From assembly GCA_963576475.1 (NCBI GenBank), contig OY754971.1, positions 916,501-980,500 on the forward strand: 64,000 nucleotides of DNA, given 5' to 3'. A model generated the notes under the pieces. That model worked only from the letters and a program-made list of their open reading frames with translations. It was not told the origin of the DNA and ran no database searches. This document shows positions 11,626-22,767 of the stretch, one piece after another. Both the position numbers and the translations under genes were made by a program. The stretch is from Molanna angustata. Its lineage: Eukaryota > Arthropoda > Insecta > Trichoptera > Molannidae. How positions within the stretch are numbered: position 1 is the stretch's first letter; each line of letters opens with the position of its first letter.

Positions 11626-11819
11626 CGATTAAAAAATAATAGTATGCATACACACAGAAACATCTTGACCAAACTCATAGTAGATATGCACCACAAAGGG
11701 GGCCCTATTAAGGCGAAACGATCGTTCTATAAAGAGTAATAAAAAAAATCGTAGAATAATTAATATCATTTTTAAAGTTCAACGACTTTATAAAATTGCA
11801 TATCTAATGCAAAAAATTC

Positions 11820-12130
11820 TACCGAATATCTGCGTTGCATCACGCACCCCGCCCACCTGGACACCCGCACAGCACCGGAGAAGGTTCAGATGTCGATAAT
11901 TGAGCCGGGGTCCGAAGGGTGAGTCTCCCGCCGCTGTGAGTGCAGACCTGGAGGGGCGGAGGCCGAGGGATGGGGCCCACCGCCCGCCGCTGCAGCCGAG
12001 GGGTGGTGCAGGTCGTCGCCCGGGATCGATACTGCCGTCTCGCCGCCTCCCCCACACACCCGTCCCATCCCATCTTACAACGTGCCACCTGCGCGTACAA
12101 CACTCCCATACAGCCACCAGCCACCAGCCA
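11820..12130 (+). other. CpG-rich island with candidate exon (about 11873-11918)
   Basis: A GC- and CpG-rich block of about 300 bp in AT-rich DNA. On the plus strand a frame with ATG at 11890 reads MSIIEPGSEG and stops at a perfect consensus donor (gaagg, then gtgagt at 11919). The frame is open back to about 11770, and an acceptor-like cag ends at 11872, so an internal exon 11873-11918 is an alternative to a first exon. The product is not recognised. Longer open frames here on either strand are GC-rich artefacts and overlap each other. Confidence 0.35.
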
Positions 12131-12360
12131 GAAGAACACACACATACATATGTATGTATACAACGACAGAACAGGAGAGGACAGGCGGCTCACTATTTGT
12201 ATGAAATCAATACGGTTCATTCAGAGGGCCTACAATCTCTATTTATTGCACTATAAGCTAATCCTCAAACCACCGAATTTTGAAGTACTCCATAGCACAA
12301 TTATTAAGTATACCAATATCCGCATATATTATTAAACTATCTTTGAACTAAAACCATTTG

Positions 12361-12572
12361 TCGGCCTTCGTGGCTCAGTTGGTTAGGTATCTGACTGGTG
12401 ATCCAAAGGTCACGGGTTCGATTCCCGTTGGAGACACAGTTTTTAATTGTGTTTTCAGTCTGGATCTGTGAGACGATTAATATCGTAAGTCTCCAGAATG
12501 TGGCAACTTGTTATTGGGTGCGTGTTAAATAATAATTCGACATAGTACCTGTTAGTTGCCTGAGAATCTACA
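12361..12572 (+). mobile_element. tRNA-derived SINE, family A, full copy
   Basis: tRNA-like head with A-box tggctcagttgg (12371-12382) and B-box ggttcgattcc (12415-12425). The family body follows: gttttcagtctggatctgtg, gtctccagaatgtggcaact and gttattgggtgcgtgt, ending gttagttgcctgagaa. At least six other full or partial copies lie in the window. It is not a functional tRNA because the acceptor arms do not pair and a long tail follows. Confidence 0.88.
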
Positions 12573-12586
12573 TAAAAATAAAATAA

Positions 12587-12720
12587 ACTAGTTGCATGTA
12601 ACACATGAGATCCAACTATCGACGGTTATAGTAGATTATACCTAGTTTGATAATACGTACCAAAACATAAACACATATAAATTATTGAATTTTTTAAAAT
12701 ATTGTAGGTATTTATATTTA
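12587..12720 (-). mobile_element. Helitron-like element 3' end (inverted)
   Basis: The reverse complement ends gttggatctcatgtgttaca then tgcaactagt, exactly as the 10233-10237 terminus. Similarity to that copy fades inward after about 130 bp (tgtttatg, ggtacgtatt). It abuts the SINE tail on the left. Confidence 0.6.
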
Positions 12721-13257
12721 TATTATAATACATAAGCAATAGGATCATGTTGAAAATCAGCTGCTAGGGGGCTTGTCTTCGTGAAACAGCTGAGAATGGT
12801 CCTTTTGAGTCAGAAAGGTTGTTTATCTTTTCATTTGTTGATATATATGTCTATGTATTTGTATGTACCTATACTTCTTTACGTCTCAATAAATATTTAT
12901 TTATTTAAATACATGAACCTCTCCTAAATAAAGTGGGTATTTTATTATCCACAAAATTAAATCATACTTATTATTATTATTCATAGTTATTTGCAGTAAA
13001 ATGAAATAAAACATTGCGTACGGCTATTGGTGTAACGCCAGAAAGAAAAAAACAATAGGTACTTAACTCTAGATTATGATACGCGATCCGCCAGAAACGT
13101 TCAATTAAATATTTGTCGTTTGGTGTCGTATTTAAAGGAAGATTAGGTACCTACTGAAAGACGCAATATGCTTGTTAAACTCTCAAGAGACAACTCAAAT
13201 ACCGGGCCTAAATGTTCTACTCTTATGTTGTATACCTAACATATATAATATATTTAG

Positions 13258-13428
13258 ATGGGTCGATGGCAGAGCGGTTAGCGCATTGGGTTAGTAATCC
13301 AGTGGTCGCGAGTTCGAATCCTGCCTCGACCGATTTCGTTCACCTATTGCACAAGCATTTATGCTTATTTTAGGGAACGTAGGAAGATGTATATGTACTT
13401 GTTTAACAAGGACATATTCATTTTTTTA
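13258..13428 (+). mobile_element. tRNA-derived SINE, family B
   Basis: Head ggtcgatggcagagcggtta with B-box gagttcgaatcc and tRNA-like arms: six acceptor pairs, and an anticodon-loop-like ttagtaa. T-arm pairing is poor and a family-specific tail follows (ttttagggaacgta, tgtatatgtacttg). That tail recurs at 22768-22835, and inverted at 45590-45745, so I call a SINE rather than a tRNA gene. Confidence 0.75.
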
Positions 13429-13539
13429 TAAAAAAAATATATGTCTCTAAGTTAGTGTTTTTTGACTTCAAAGTTGAAAAAACCTTGAAAATGTAGATCT
13501 TGAATGAAAGGTAAGGATCCGCTAAAAACGCTGGCTTCA

Positions 13540-13833
13540 CCACAGACAAATAATCTATAGACACGACAAAAGCAAAATGTCTCGGTACACACCGCTACTT
13601 ATATTTGGTGGCAATAAATATAACGTAGGTTTGTTTTTTCACACTTTGAAAATGGTCACTGGATGACAGAAACTAGTCAGTGTCATTAAATTAGTAGAAC
13701 TAAAAACTTTGGTTTTATTTTACCATTCCAAATTTATTTATTATATAACGTAGGTATTTGAATATTTTTCGAATGGTTCGAAATGAAAATTGAAACAGTA
13801 AGTATTCAACACTTATATCAAAAAGTACATGTT
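13540..13833. repeat. Dispersed repeat F, left half of interrupted copy
   Basis: Matches the reverse complement of 8040-8225 (ctatagacacgacaaaagca, tattcaacacttatatcaaa, aagtacatgtt). It is cut at 13833 by SINE A. Confidence 0.75.
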
Positions 13834-14059
13834 ATTATTATTATTATTTATTACTTCTCGGGCAACTAACAGGTACTATGTCAAATATTAATTTAACACG
13901 CACCCAATAACAAGTTGCCACATTCTGGAGACTTACGATATTAATCGTCTCACAGATCCAGACTGAAAACGCAATTAAAAACTGTGTCTCCACCGGGAAT
14001 CGAACCCGGGACCTTTAGATCAGCAGTCAGATACCAAACCAACTGATCCATGAAGGCCG
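13834..14059 (-). mobile_element. SINE A insertion with catgtt target duplication
   Basis: Minus-strand copy. The ATT-rich tail is at the left (13834-13853) and the tRNA-like head at the right (B-box complement gggaatcgaacccgg near 14000). It is flanked by catgtt at 13828-13833 and 14060-14065. The related repeat at 8025-8045 carries only one catgt(t/a) and no SINE, giving a direct empty-site comparison. Confidence 0.88.
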
Positions 14060-14215
14060 CATGTTGTTAACAAAGGGATTTAAATTTAGAAATGCAAATA
14101 CTTTTACTAGTATAGAAATGTGTCAATAATATCCGATTTATATTTTTAATCATTGAATGTGTTTGGAATACCCCCGTTCCACTTTAGTTTATGTACCAAT
14201 CCCCTGACCCAAAAT
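14060..14215. repeat. Dispersed repeat F, right half
   Basis: Resumes at atgttgttaacaaagggatt and continues to gtaccaatcccctga, matching the reverse complement of 7885-8035. Confidence 0.7.
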
Positions 14216-14384
14216 CGTACCTAATGTCAGAACTACTTATTTCCTTACTCTGTTAACTTATAAATGAGATAATGAAAGATGGGAATATAAGAGTCAGACG
14301 ATAGTTTCGGTCCAAAACGAAGAGGTTGTCGCTCGGTTCTCTTTGCCGAGCATTTGTTTTAATGAATAATAATAGGGCATACAG

Positions 14385-14770
14385 TGATTGAAAACTTGAT
14401 ATTATATTTAAACCCCCTAATGTACCTACTATGAAGTTACATAGTGTTAGTAAAGGTAACTATGGCAGTCGTTAAAAAGGTTTATACCTGATATAAATTA
14501 TCGGAAACCCGAAATTTGTTGATTTTTTTGCGTTTTAAGATCAAACCTGGCTTGAAACGTGAAACTTTATCGGTCATTCACTTCGATTTTATCCACTCTT
14601 TAAGCACATAAAAGATTTATTTCTCTACTACATATAGTCATGAAGTTTAAAAACTCTGTCTGTAACAACGATACTTTTAATATTATTATATGGGAATTTA
14701 TGCTGAATTGTAAAATTGTGTTACGAACATCCACTATAGAAATATTGAAAATACTTATGGTATATTTTTA
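14385..14770 (-). repeat. Dispersed repeat I (inverted)
   Basis: Reverse complement relative of 8640-9005. It includes the complement of the ttcaagtcaggt block, and tatgggaatttatgct matches inverted agcataaattccca-like sequence. Confidence 0.55.
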
Positions 14771-15724
14771 GAAACACACTGTTTAACATATTTGGACGAG
14801 CAGGCGTGTAGATATCCCCGCTGTCCGTGGGTTTGGAGCTCAATTACTCCAAACCAAGATTATTAAGAGCAAGTGTACTATATATCGAGATCTGTTATTC
14901 CACCTGTTTAATATAGACAGTCACTAACTTGAGACGTATCTTTATTCCTTCACAGGAACACAGGGACAGCTCTGACGTTCAGTTACCTTGCTCACGGGAA
15001 GGGGGTAGGATTGTCAATATGTGACAGAGCAGGATCTGGTCACAAAACAGCACACAAACACCAAAAAATACGCGATAATATGTGCGCTGCAAAATCTACC
15101 AGCATAGTCGGCCGACGTAACTTAATGTTCTGACGTTTATACCAGAAAATGCGAATGTCACAAAACCATAGATCTGCCCTCTGTGTATGTTCGGATTTCA
15201 AAATAAATCACAAATAAATGACCATCCATTCCACAGATGGCAGATCCCGATTAAATAGCTTACTTGCTATTTATATTATAAATAAAGTAAAAAATAACAT
15301 TTATTATTGCTTAACCAATATTTGAGGAATTTGATTTCGATTTGGGGTGTTTAGGTTTTATGTGCCCTCGTTGTGAGGACAGTGTGTGTGTGTGTGTGTG
15401 TGGGTGGGTGTATGTATGTATTGAGAGCGGCTGCAAGGGAGGCTGTAGTGTGAGGGAGATGTAGGTGGAATGTGAGAAGTGGTATGAGGAGGTCGACGTC
15501 CGGTCACAGATATGTGGTGTCCCAATTTGCATGCTTCATCCTCGCACCTCGGCCGATAGATGGACGTCGCACCGTGAAAAATCATCCATCAGATTCGAAT
15601 AATGTCAAACTGACAAATAACATACATAGGAGCATGCATTATGTATTTTTTATATAGTTACTTGTAATATACATAGACACTTATGTAAGAAAATATATTA
15701 TATTGTTTATATTCATATTATGTC
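14771..15724. other. Non-coding stretch, unassigned
   Basis: No gene recognised. Moderately GC-rich sequence at 14800-15040 has no convincing frame. A GT/GGGT/ATGT microsatellite lies at 15380-15421. Confidence 0.5.
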
Positions 15725-16035
15725 TGTGAGGGTGGTGTGTGGAGAATCAGATACAATCACGAGCTATACCAGCTTTATGATGATATAGACGTTGGAGTAT
15801 TTATAAGGATTGGAAGACTCAGATGGATTGGACATGTGGAAAGGATGAGTGAGCAACTGCCCGCCAGAAGAGTCCTTCACCATAGATCAGAGGGTGTGAG
15901 GCGTAGGGGGAGACCCAAGTTGAGATGAGATGGATGGACTGCGTCCAGGGGACCTGGACTCTGGGGGTGGTCAATTGGAGACAAGGAGCCGCTGACAGAT
16001 CGGAATGGCGAAGACTTCTTTTGGAAGCACCTTGG
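15725..16035 (+). pseudogene. RTE-like LINE, C-terminal ORF fragment, frameshifted
   Basis: The C-terminal end of a reverse-transcriptase polyprotein. NHELYQLYDDIDV, IRIGRLRWIGHVERMSEQLP and GVRRRGRPKLR are read in one frame, then RWMDCVQGT, VVNWRQGAADRSEWRRLL in another. The I-G-R-L-R-W-x-G-H-V-x-R-M signature and the RGRPxxRW motif are typical of RTE-like ORF ends. The frame breaks at 15922-15931 where gagat is tandemly repeated, a 5-bp duplication that explains the shift. The reverse-transcriptase core is absent (5'-truncated copy). Confidence 0.85.
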
Positions 16036-16194
16036 GATGTGGAGCTGATGATATTCATGTTGTTGTTTAATTGTTTAATTTTATATTTATATTATCTGTT
16101 TTGTGTGAGCCCATATGTTTATTGAGGTAATGATTGTGAGTGCAGAAAGTTGAAATAATTGTATATAACCTACTTAGTGTGGAACGGGAACATC

Positions 16195-16800
16195 ACCTGG
16201 TTAATAATTGTCAATAAAAATTGTAAGCAATGCTCAGGTATATATGTTGGTCAAACGGGTAGATCTTTAAATACACGCCTTAAAGAACATCTTGCGTGTT
16301 TCTGTTTGAAAAAAGACACTTCGAACTTTGCGACACATTTACTTGAGAGTGAGCATTCGTTTAACTCACAAACTGGGATAAATCTTATACATAGTTTAAG
16401 AAAAGGTAAAAAATTAGACAAACTTGAAATATTAGAGATAAATAGAGTAAAATGTAACAGCAACGTTCCTTTGATTAACGCACAAATAGATTTTAATACT
16501 TCTCCATTATTATTACCATTAGAATAGTTAATGTCGGGTTTTTCTGTTGGCCATTATTCAATATAATTGCTGTCCTTTTAATACAATATTTGTATATTCA
16601 TTCCTTCACTTCAATTTTATTTTTATTATACCTGCATACATATTTACCTTAATGTCTTTCGGGTATTTAATTTTTCTTAGAATTGCCCCCTTCCATATCT
16701 ATTGTTGTTATCCTCTTTGTGAATCTATATATAGATGGTCTTCATCATTATTGTTCACCATTCTGACGATGCTCATCATAGAGCGATACCGGTGAATGGG
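16195..16800 (+). pseudogene. Penelope-like element, GIY-YIG endonuclease end
   Basis: The frame reads CKQCSGIYVGQTGR, LNTRLKEHL, then a histidine-containing stretch SNFATHLLESEHSF and a closing LDKLEILEI...; it stops at 16527. This is the C-terminal GIY-YIG nuclease of Penelope-like retroelements (YVG instead of YIG, conserved R and H/E positions). The reverse transcriptase is missing, so the copy is 5'-truncated within the nuclease domain. A 3' untranslated region follows, with a decayed hammerhead-like fold at 16758-16799. A close relative lies at 25121-25771. Confidence 0.85.
16758..16799 (+). ncRNA. Decayed hammerhead ribozyme motif of a Penelope-like element
   Basis: Stem I ccatt/aatgg, core ctgacga (consensus ctgatga), stem II gctc/gagc, then gatac (consensus gaaac) and the palindrome accggt. 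The fold matches the intact motif at 25713-25771, but two core bases differ and the cleavage position is G, which hammerheads do not cleave. Likely inactive. Confidence 0.65.
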
Positions 16801-16904
16801 AGTCGCGTTTGCGAAAAAATTTAAGTAGAACGTAAAATTAAATATAAAAATTTTTCATAGTTTTAATTAATTATGGAGTTCTACCACGAAGTGACAGTGT
16901 CCAA

Positions 16905-17045
16905 TATTGAAAAAAAAATTGTAAGCTGCTAGCCCTAGAACAGGATTTCCTAGTTGGGCAGCAGTAATCTTTGTTATTGTTGTCATTATAAATATGGTGT
17001 GATAAAAGGTAAATAAAAATAAAAAAATAAATATTCAGATACTGT
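16905..17045. repeat. Dispersed repeat J
   Basis: Block with gctagccctag and attataaatatggtgtgata, inverted at about 17670-17765. The two copies face each other around 620 bp of AT-rich DNA. Confidence 0.6.
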
Positions 17046-17669
17046 CTCTGAATTAGCGGATTGGATACCCGAAAACAAAGATGATATAAGAGAGCAGTGG
17101 AAGAAAAATCTTTGTTATTGATTTTACAAACGGAATTCTGATTATTATTTAAATATTTTACTATATTCTTCTCTCTTTGTTGGGACACGGCGAGTTGGTA
17201 CAATACACATTGGATGTTAACTTTAACGTTGTATTATGTATAAGAGGGCCGAAAAATAGTATTACAAAATATTGAGAGAAGTAAAGGCGTGGTGTTGTGG
17301 TGGTAGCAGAGGGGGTATTTGCACTCTGTCTAGACTAGAGACAAGACTAAACTAGACTAGACAAATCTGCAGGATATATAAATGTATGTAATAATATTAT
17401 GTGCCGTAAAGAATCTGTAGGTGGCAGTTGAACTCTCCTGAAATGTCACTTTTTACAGTTTTATACAACTTAACAAACCATTTTTTTTTAATAATAACAA
17501 ATAGGTAACCAAAATTTGACTTTCTATCAACTTTATAAAAAAAATACTAACAATTTATTGCAAATAACATGTTTTTCTTCAGCTGTGCCTGTTCCCAGGT
17601 GGAAGAAAAATCTATAGACAAAATATTTATCAATTCACAACAGAAACTGAATACATTTCTACTTATTAT

Positions 17670-17765
17670 TTTTTTATTTATTTATTTACATTTTATCACA
17701 CCATATTTATAATGACAACAATAAGTAGATTAGGGCTAGCATTTACAATTTTTACTGACAATTAT
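17670..17765. repeat. Dispersed repeat J (inverted copy)
   Basis: Contains tatcacaccatatttataat and agggctagca, the reverse complement of the 16905-17045 block. Confidence 0.6.
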
Positions 17766-17889
17766 TATTTTTTTACTCTACTCTAACTATTTCCTATGAA
17801 TTTTTATAATTACATTTTTTTATAATCCAGCTTTGTACAATATCTTTGCAAATACAAAAAAAATATTAAAAATAACAGTGTTATTTTTT

Positions 17890-18250
17890 GACCAATTTTC
17901 AACAACAAAAAAGTTTTGATATTATAGGGGAACCGGGAGATCAAGGCACCTACAGTGCTTACCACCTGTCATCGGGTGGTTTGCGTGATCACTTAATGAG
18001 CTTGCGCAACGTTCACAAGTTATGCATTCTTATTGAGTTCCCTATCAATCGATTTTTTTATGTTAATCATGAAAATCTTTTTGCTTGAGATTAAGCTGAA
18101 CACCATCGCCATTTATAATTAGACGAAGTAAATTTTTTGAAGCATAAAGTGATCACGTAAACCAATCGATGACAGGTCGTAAGCCATGTAGGTGCCTTGA
18201 TTTCCCGGTTCTTCTATAATATTCCAACTTCGTCTCTATTGAGATGTTAA
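17890..18250. repeat. Head-to-head pair of repeat D
   Basis: A plus-strand copy (17900-18060; atcaaggcacctacagtgct, ggtttgcgtgatcac) is followed by a minus-strand copy (18140-18250; gtgatcacgtaaaccaatcg, gtaggtgccttgatttcccg, gtctctattgagatgtt). Together they form an inverted repeat of about 100-bp arms that could fold back. Confidence 0.75.
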
Positions 18251-19730
18251 AAAAATGTCTTAAAATATCATTGACCCCCAAAAGGGAAAAAATACAATAT
18301 TTGCCTTTATGCAACTATAAAGAACATTCCATAAAAATGTTATTGAATCCGCTGTACTATCAGTGTCATTATATTCCTTTGTTATTTCTTTTCTTTAGCT
18401 GGTTTTGTATTTCAATTACAAAATGTATATAAAATAAAAGTTTCAATCGACAAGGGCGAAGTTGAAACTGTTTCAATTCATTCTTTAACAAGATATAAGA
18501 AAAGTTAACAAAATAAGAACGAATGGCGTTCGGGTCTCCCTGCCTACCCCGGGAAAGATGTTGCACCATGGTTTGTGAGTACAGATTGTTCAAATGATCA
18601 TTATAAATATCAGAAGAAGAAATAACAATACGGTGTGTGTCAAAATAAATTAATAATTAGTATTTATACATACCTATGTATGTTCCAGACAAATGTGCAC
18701 ATATGTATGTGTATAGTTTAGTTATATAAGAGGAAACCGGTGCAATTAATAAATTTTAATATAGGTATACTATATTATACTGTGAACATATGAACATATA
18801 TAATAATGAACCATACCTAACTAATTTAATATACCAGCGGTGGCAAAATGTCGGTACGCAGATAACTTACATTTTTTTTTTCAAAGGAAAAAATAAGTAC
18901 ATTTTATAATAACATCACTTCATTGGACCCATAATTTTATTTATTTGGATCAGTATATAGTCAAATTGAAAATTATATAATAAAATAGATGTACAAAAAT
19001 AAGATCAAATACATTCTAATCACAAAAGTATATAGGTAACAAGTTCAAAAAAAATATATATGACTAAAATTTTAAAAAAATATCAAGTAGGTATGTACTA
19101 AAAAACATTACCAAAAAAGTAGCGATTCTCATTCCTTTTACAAAATAATAAAATGAAACAAAAAAAATATTAAAAAAACAATACAAAAAAATTAACAAAA
19201 CAAGTAGGTAAGTAAAAATGTTTTGACAAAACAAAATTGAAAAAGATAGATAAAAAATAAAAATATCCACATATACAGTTAACGAGTATGTTTCAGGGTG
19301 AGGAGGAGGGATCTTTAGAAAACGAGGAGCGATTGTGTATTAGAGTTTTAAGAACATCTTTATCTGTTTTTGATAATGTTGTAAAGTGTTACGAAAAATG
19401 TCTGCGTGTTTAAAATGCGTATTATTATTCTCGCTGTATTCTGAACGTAGGTGAAAAATATATGTAATTAGTGAAGCATACTGGTATGTGGAATCAATTT
19501 TGTGAGTGGGTATGTCTATTCGGTACATGCAGTGAGTGATACAGTCTTGAGTAGGTATGTCAGGGGAATCGATTTAGTTATGGCAAATTTTAGACTAATA
19601 ATTGATCAAAGTAAAGTCTCCTGTAATGCAATCTATTCAAGTTGAAATTTCGGGTAGAACTATTAAAATTACTGTATTCAATATAAAGACGTCTATCTAA
19701 GTGTTTCAAGAAGATTTATTGAATGTTCTC
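18251..19730. other. AT-rich non-coding stretch
   Basis: No gene or clear repeat recognised. The many short open frames are rich in F, I, Y and K, as expected of AT-rich DNA. Confidence 0.55.
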
Positions 19731-19754
19731 TATTTGGTTAATGTATATTTTGTA

Positions 19755-20459
19755 GTATACATTAACCAAATATGTACATGCTGGCAAGCAAGTCACAGGC
19801 AAACCACACACATCCACCATTAGACATAGTGTCACACCACATAGAAAGCGTCAACTCCATCAAATACTTGGGTACTGAAATCACCCACGACAATAACTAC
19901 AGTACCGAAATTAGAGCACGGCTATCAGCAGCAAACATATGCTTTTATGAGTTTTATAAGCATCTGAAGTCCAAATTGCTCGGTAGAAAAACCAAAACAA
20001 CCTTTTATAAAACGCTCCTCCGTCCAGTCATTGCATATGGCGCCGAATGCTGGGTAATGACCAAAAGAGATGAAAACACACTTCTGATATTTGAAAGGAA
20101 AGTCCTCAGAAAGATATTAGGTCCTGTCAACGAAAATGGAGGAGACGATTCAATCATGAATTAGAGGCACTGTATGGCGAACCTAACATTGTACAGTTCA
20201 TTAAAATAAGAAGACTGCAATGGTTGGGCCATGTCCACAGGATGAGTGATGATCGTACTCCCAACAAGGTTTTAAACACCACACCAGACGGAAGAAGAAG
20301 CAGAGGCAGACCAAAAATGAGATGGCTGGACGATGTGGAGGCTGATGTACGAGTGCTGGGCCTTACCAACTGGAAGAGAGCAGCAGAGTGCAGGGAGGAA
20401 TGATGACGGATTCTGAAGGAGGCCAAGGCCCACAACGGGCTGTAGGGCCAATGATGATG
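19755..20459 (+). pseudogene. RTE-like LINE, 5'-truncated, with target-site duplication
   Basis: C-terminal ORF end: VNSIKYLGTEITHD, YKTLLRPVIAYGAECWVMTK, FERKVLRKILGP, then after a frameshift near 20138 IRRLQWLGHVHRMSDD, SRGRPKMRWLDDVEAD and WKRAAECREE. The stop at 20401-20403 precedes ggaggccaaggcccacaacg and a tgatgatga tail. The insertion is flanked by atattttgta at 19745-19754 and 20460-20469. The palm of the reverse transcriptase is missing. The RTE-like assignment rests on the tail and the C-terminal motifs. Confidence 0.88.
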
Positions 20460-20469
20460 ATATTTTGTA

Positions 20470-21029
20470 TTATGGGTTCCATATCGGTGTACAGAATTCC
20501 AGGTGAAGACGAATGTATGTAACGTATAGTATTTTTAATGAATTGTGCCCCTTTTAAATGCCGATATTCGCTTTGTAAGGGCTTTTCTTTTCAACTGATA
20601 AATATTCTAATAATCCATCATATAATTATCAATTTTGTGTGATTTTTACCTACATATTATTTAAATAACTCTATTATCTAAATGCTGTCTCAACGATTCA
20701 ATTGTATTTTTGAAAGGTGAACATTCGATTGTATTTTTAACTATTTTTTTTTAATATTTAATAATTTAGTTGCAATAATATTTTTTGGTTTATAATTATA
20801 ACCATGTTCATTTAATGATGTTTTGATCATTTTTATCTAAATAAATATATTTTTTAAAATTCTTTTATGGTCCGTGGCTCTAAAATAATGACTCTAGTGG
20901 TCTGTGTGAGGTGCATAAAGTTTGACGACCACTGTTATTATACGATATGTAATATTTTAATTATTGTTGCAATTAAAAGAGTCTACACTGCACAAAGATA
21001 ATCAATTAGGAAGGTACATATAAAATACA

Positions 21030-21060
<31 letters not shown>

Positions 21061-21674
21061 TATATAGGTACCTATACATGTACAAAAGGTAAGTACCTAA
21101 GTGTATACACCTCTATAAAACGTGTGCACTCAACTTTATCATAATTTAATTCTTCAAATATTATCACTATGCACCAACCTTAAAAATCAAACTAAAAGTA
21201 TTGAATGCTGTTTTACTTTTCATTATTATATAATAATGTAGAATTATGATTTGTAATTTTTAAGAATATTGTGTACCTATATAAAGTACAATACTATGAC
21301 TAATACTATTCTTCTATAGAGCCAAAAATATAATTTCACTCGATATATTGACTTCATATTTGTAAAGTGCATACGTTTAGTTTTCATAATCATATAAAGG
21401 TATATATTTTTACCTATATACCTTTATATGATGCCATCTGTCTATTCTGATGTTTTGGAAATTAAGTTTATTTTGTTTCATAGTATGGGTAATCATGAGG
21501 GTTTTGATTTCACTTTTAGACGGGACTTGCCCCCCTGATTTGATTAATTTTATAGGAAGGTATATAGTATAATTAATCCAACAATTTAAATTCTTTCTTA
21601 TTTTCAATTTTTCACAATTACATTTAAATTCACTATTCTGTAGGTACTAGAATAATTTAGTAACCATTTAGCTC
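20470..21674. other. AT-rich non-coding stretch
   Basis: No gene recognised. A (CATA)n microsatellite lies at about 21027-21058, and the palindrome-like tatatacctttatatga repeats around 21395-21430. Confidence 0.55.
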
Positions 21675-21765
21675 TGAAACTGTCGGAATTTGTGTATAAC
21701 CGATGGCAATGCATGTTAAAACTGCTTGATTCCGGCTTGATTCATTTGATAATTTGATACAATTT
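21675..21765 (-). repeat. Dispersed repeat O (inverted)
   Basis: Contains cgatggcaatgcatgttaaa and gcttgattcatttgataatt, the inverse of the 10990-11165 copy. Confidence 0.55.
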
Positions 21766-22189
21766 AACAATTTTTATTTTTGAACTTTAATTGGGACTGC
21801 TTTACGCTAAGAAAACTCTTTGTCCTCGATTTCTTTATTTCATTGTTAAACATCTAGACTATCTCGTGTCAAAATGAAACATCCCAACTTACAACAATCA
21901 TTCTATGAATATGATAAGCAAGTAATGAGGGATTGGAATCCTTATCCTTAGTGCCAATGACCGTCCCAGCCCAGCACGCCCTTCCCTCAACTCCGCGGCC
22001 CTATCACTTATAACAAATCTTGAGGGTTTGACTTGGAAGCACCCTAATTCACCGCAGTCGGCCAATCCTGAGGGAGAACTAAGACTTATGGCAGACGTCT
22101 CCAATTGCTGGGGTAAAATAGGCGGAGTCTGGAGTAATAACAATAATAAACCATAATTTATCGTTATTGAATTAGGGGGGTCTGGTGAG

Positions 22190-22261
22190 GGAGAGAAGAT
22201 AGTGCGCTAGATTAGCAATCGAATGATCCCGGGTACGAATCCTGCCTCGACATATTTATAT
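22190..22261 (+). mobile_element. SINE B head, interrupted
   Basis: Contains gtgcgctagattagcaatcg and ggtacgaatcctgcctcgac, matching the tRNA-like head at 13258-13335. The tail resumes at 22768. Confidence 0.6.
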
Positions 22262-22755
22262 ATAGTAGGCGATAGTAGGCTAAATAGTAAATTTTCAAAA
22301 TCTTTACCCCAGTACCCTCAAAAGATGCGTCTTTGAAACAAAGAACAGTTTGTTTTCACATCTTTATTCTATTTCGTGAGTTTTTTTTTTTTGGGATTTA
22401 AATTTGTTTAATACTTTTGTTGTAAAATTAGTTTTAATAAAATCCTTTTAATTTTTTTAAGTAACTAAAAAAACTACAAGGCATATGATGTAGATTTTTA
22501 ATTCACTCGAAACAAAATATAAAAATCTACCGGCTGAGTTTTTTCACTTTTTAATTACTGAGTTTTTTAAATTACTATTCTTGCTGTTTTAAAAAAACCA
22601 TCTATATTTGATCTTTTCTTCGCGAAAAAAACATTGTATATCACGAATTTGGTTATATACAATATATTTTCGTGTTTAATAGATAAGAAGGTAATTTAGT
22701 GTGCATATTTGTGTACATCCGTATGTCCCAGGTATACAAGGGTCTTAACAATTTT
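22262..22755 (+). repeat. Dispersed repeat N, inserted in a SINE
   Basis: About 490 bp closely related to 32795-33262: ttaccccagtaccctcaaaa, aaaatctaccggctgagttt and gtaatttagtgtgcatattt are shared in order. No coding capacity. The surrounding SINE B halves suggest it inserted there. Confidence 0.65.
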
Positions 22756-22767
22756 GGTACACGTATT

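Noticed and set aside
11786..12335. Five overlapping open frames on both strands
   Set aside because: They arise from the GC-rich island, conflict with each other and look like no known protein; only the small exon with the consensus donor is kept as a candidate.
12361..12440. tRNA gene
   Set aside because: A- and B-boxes are present but acceptor pairing is not, and many copies share a long tail.
13258..13332. tRNA-Thr-like gene
   Set aside because: The T-arm is mispaired and a family-specific tail follows, repeated at other sites. It is a SINE head.
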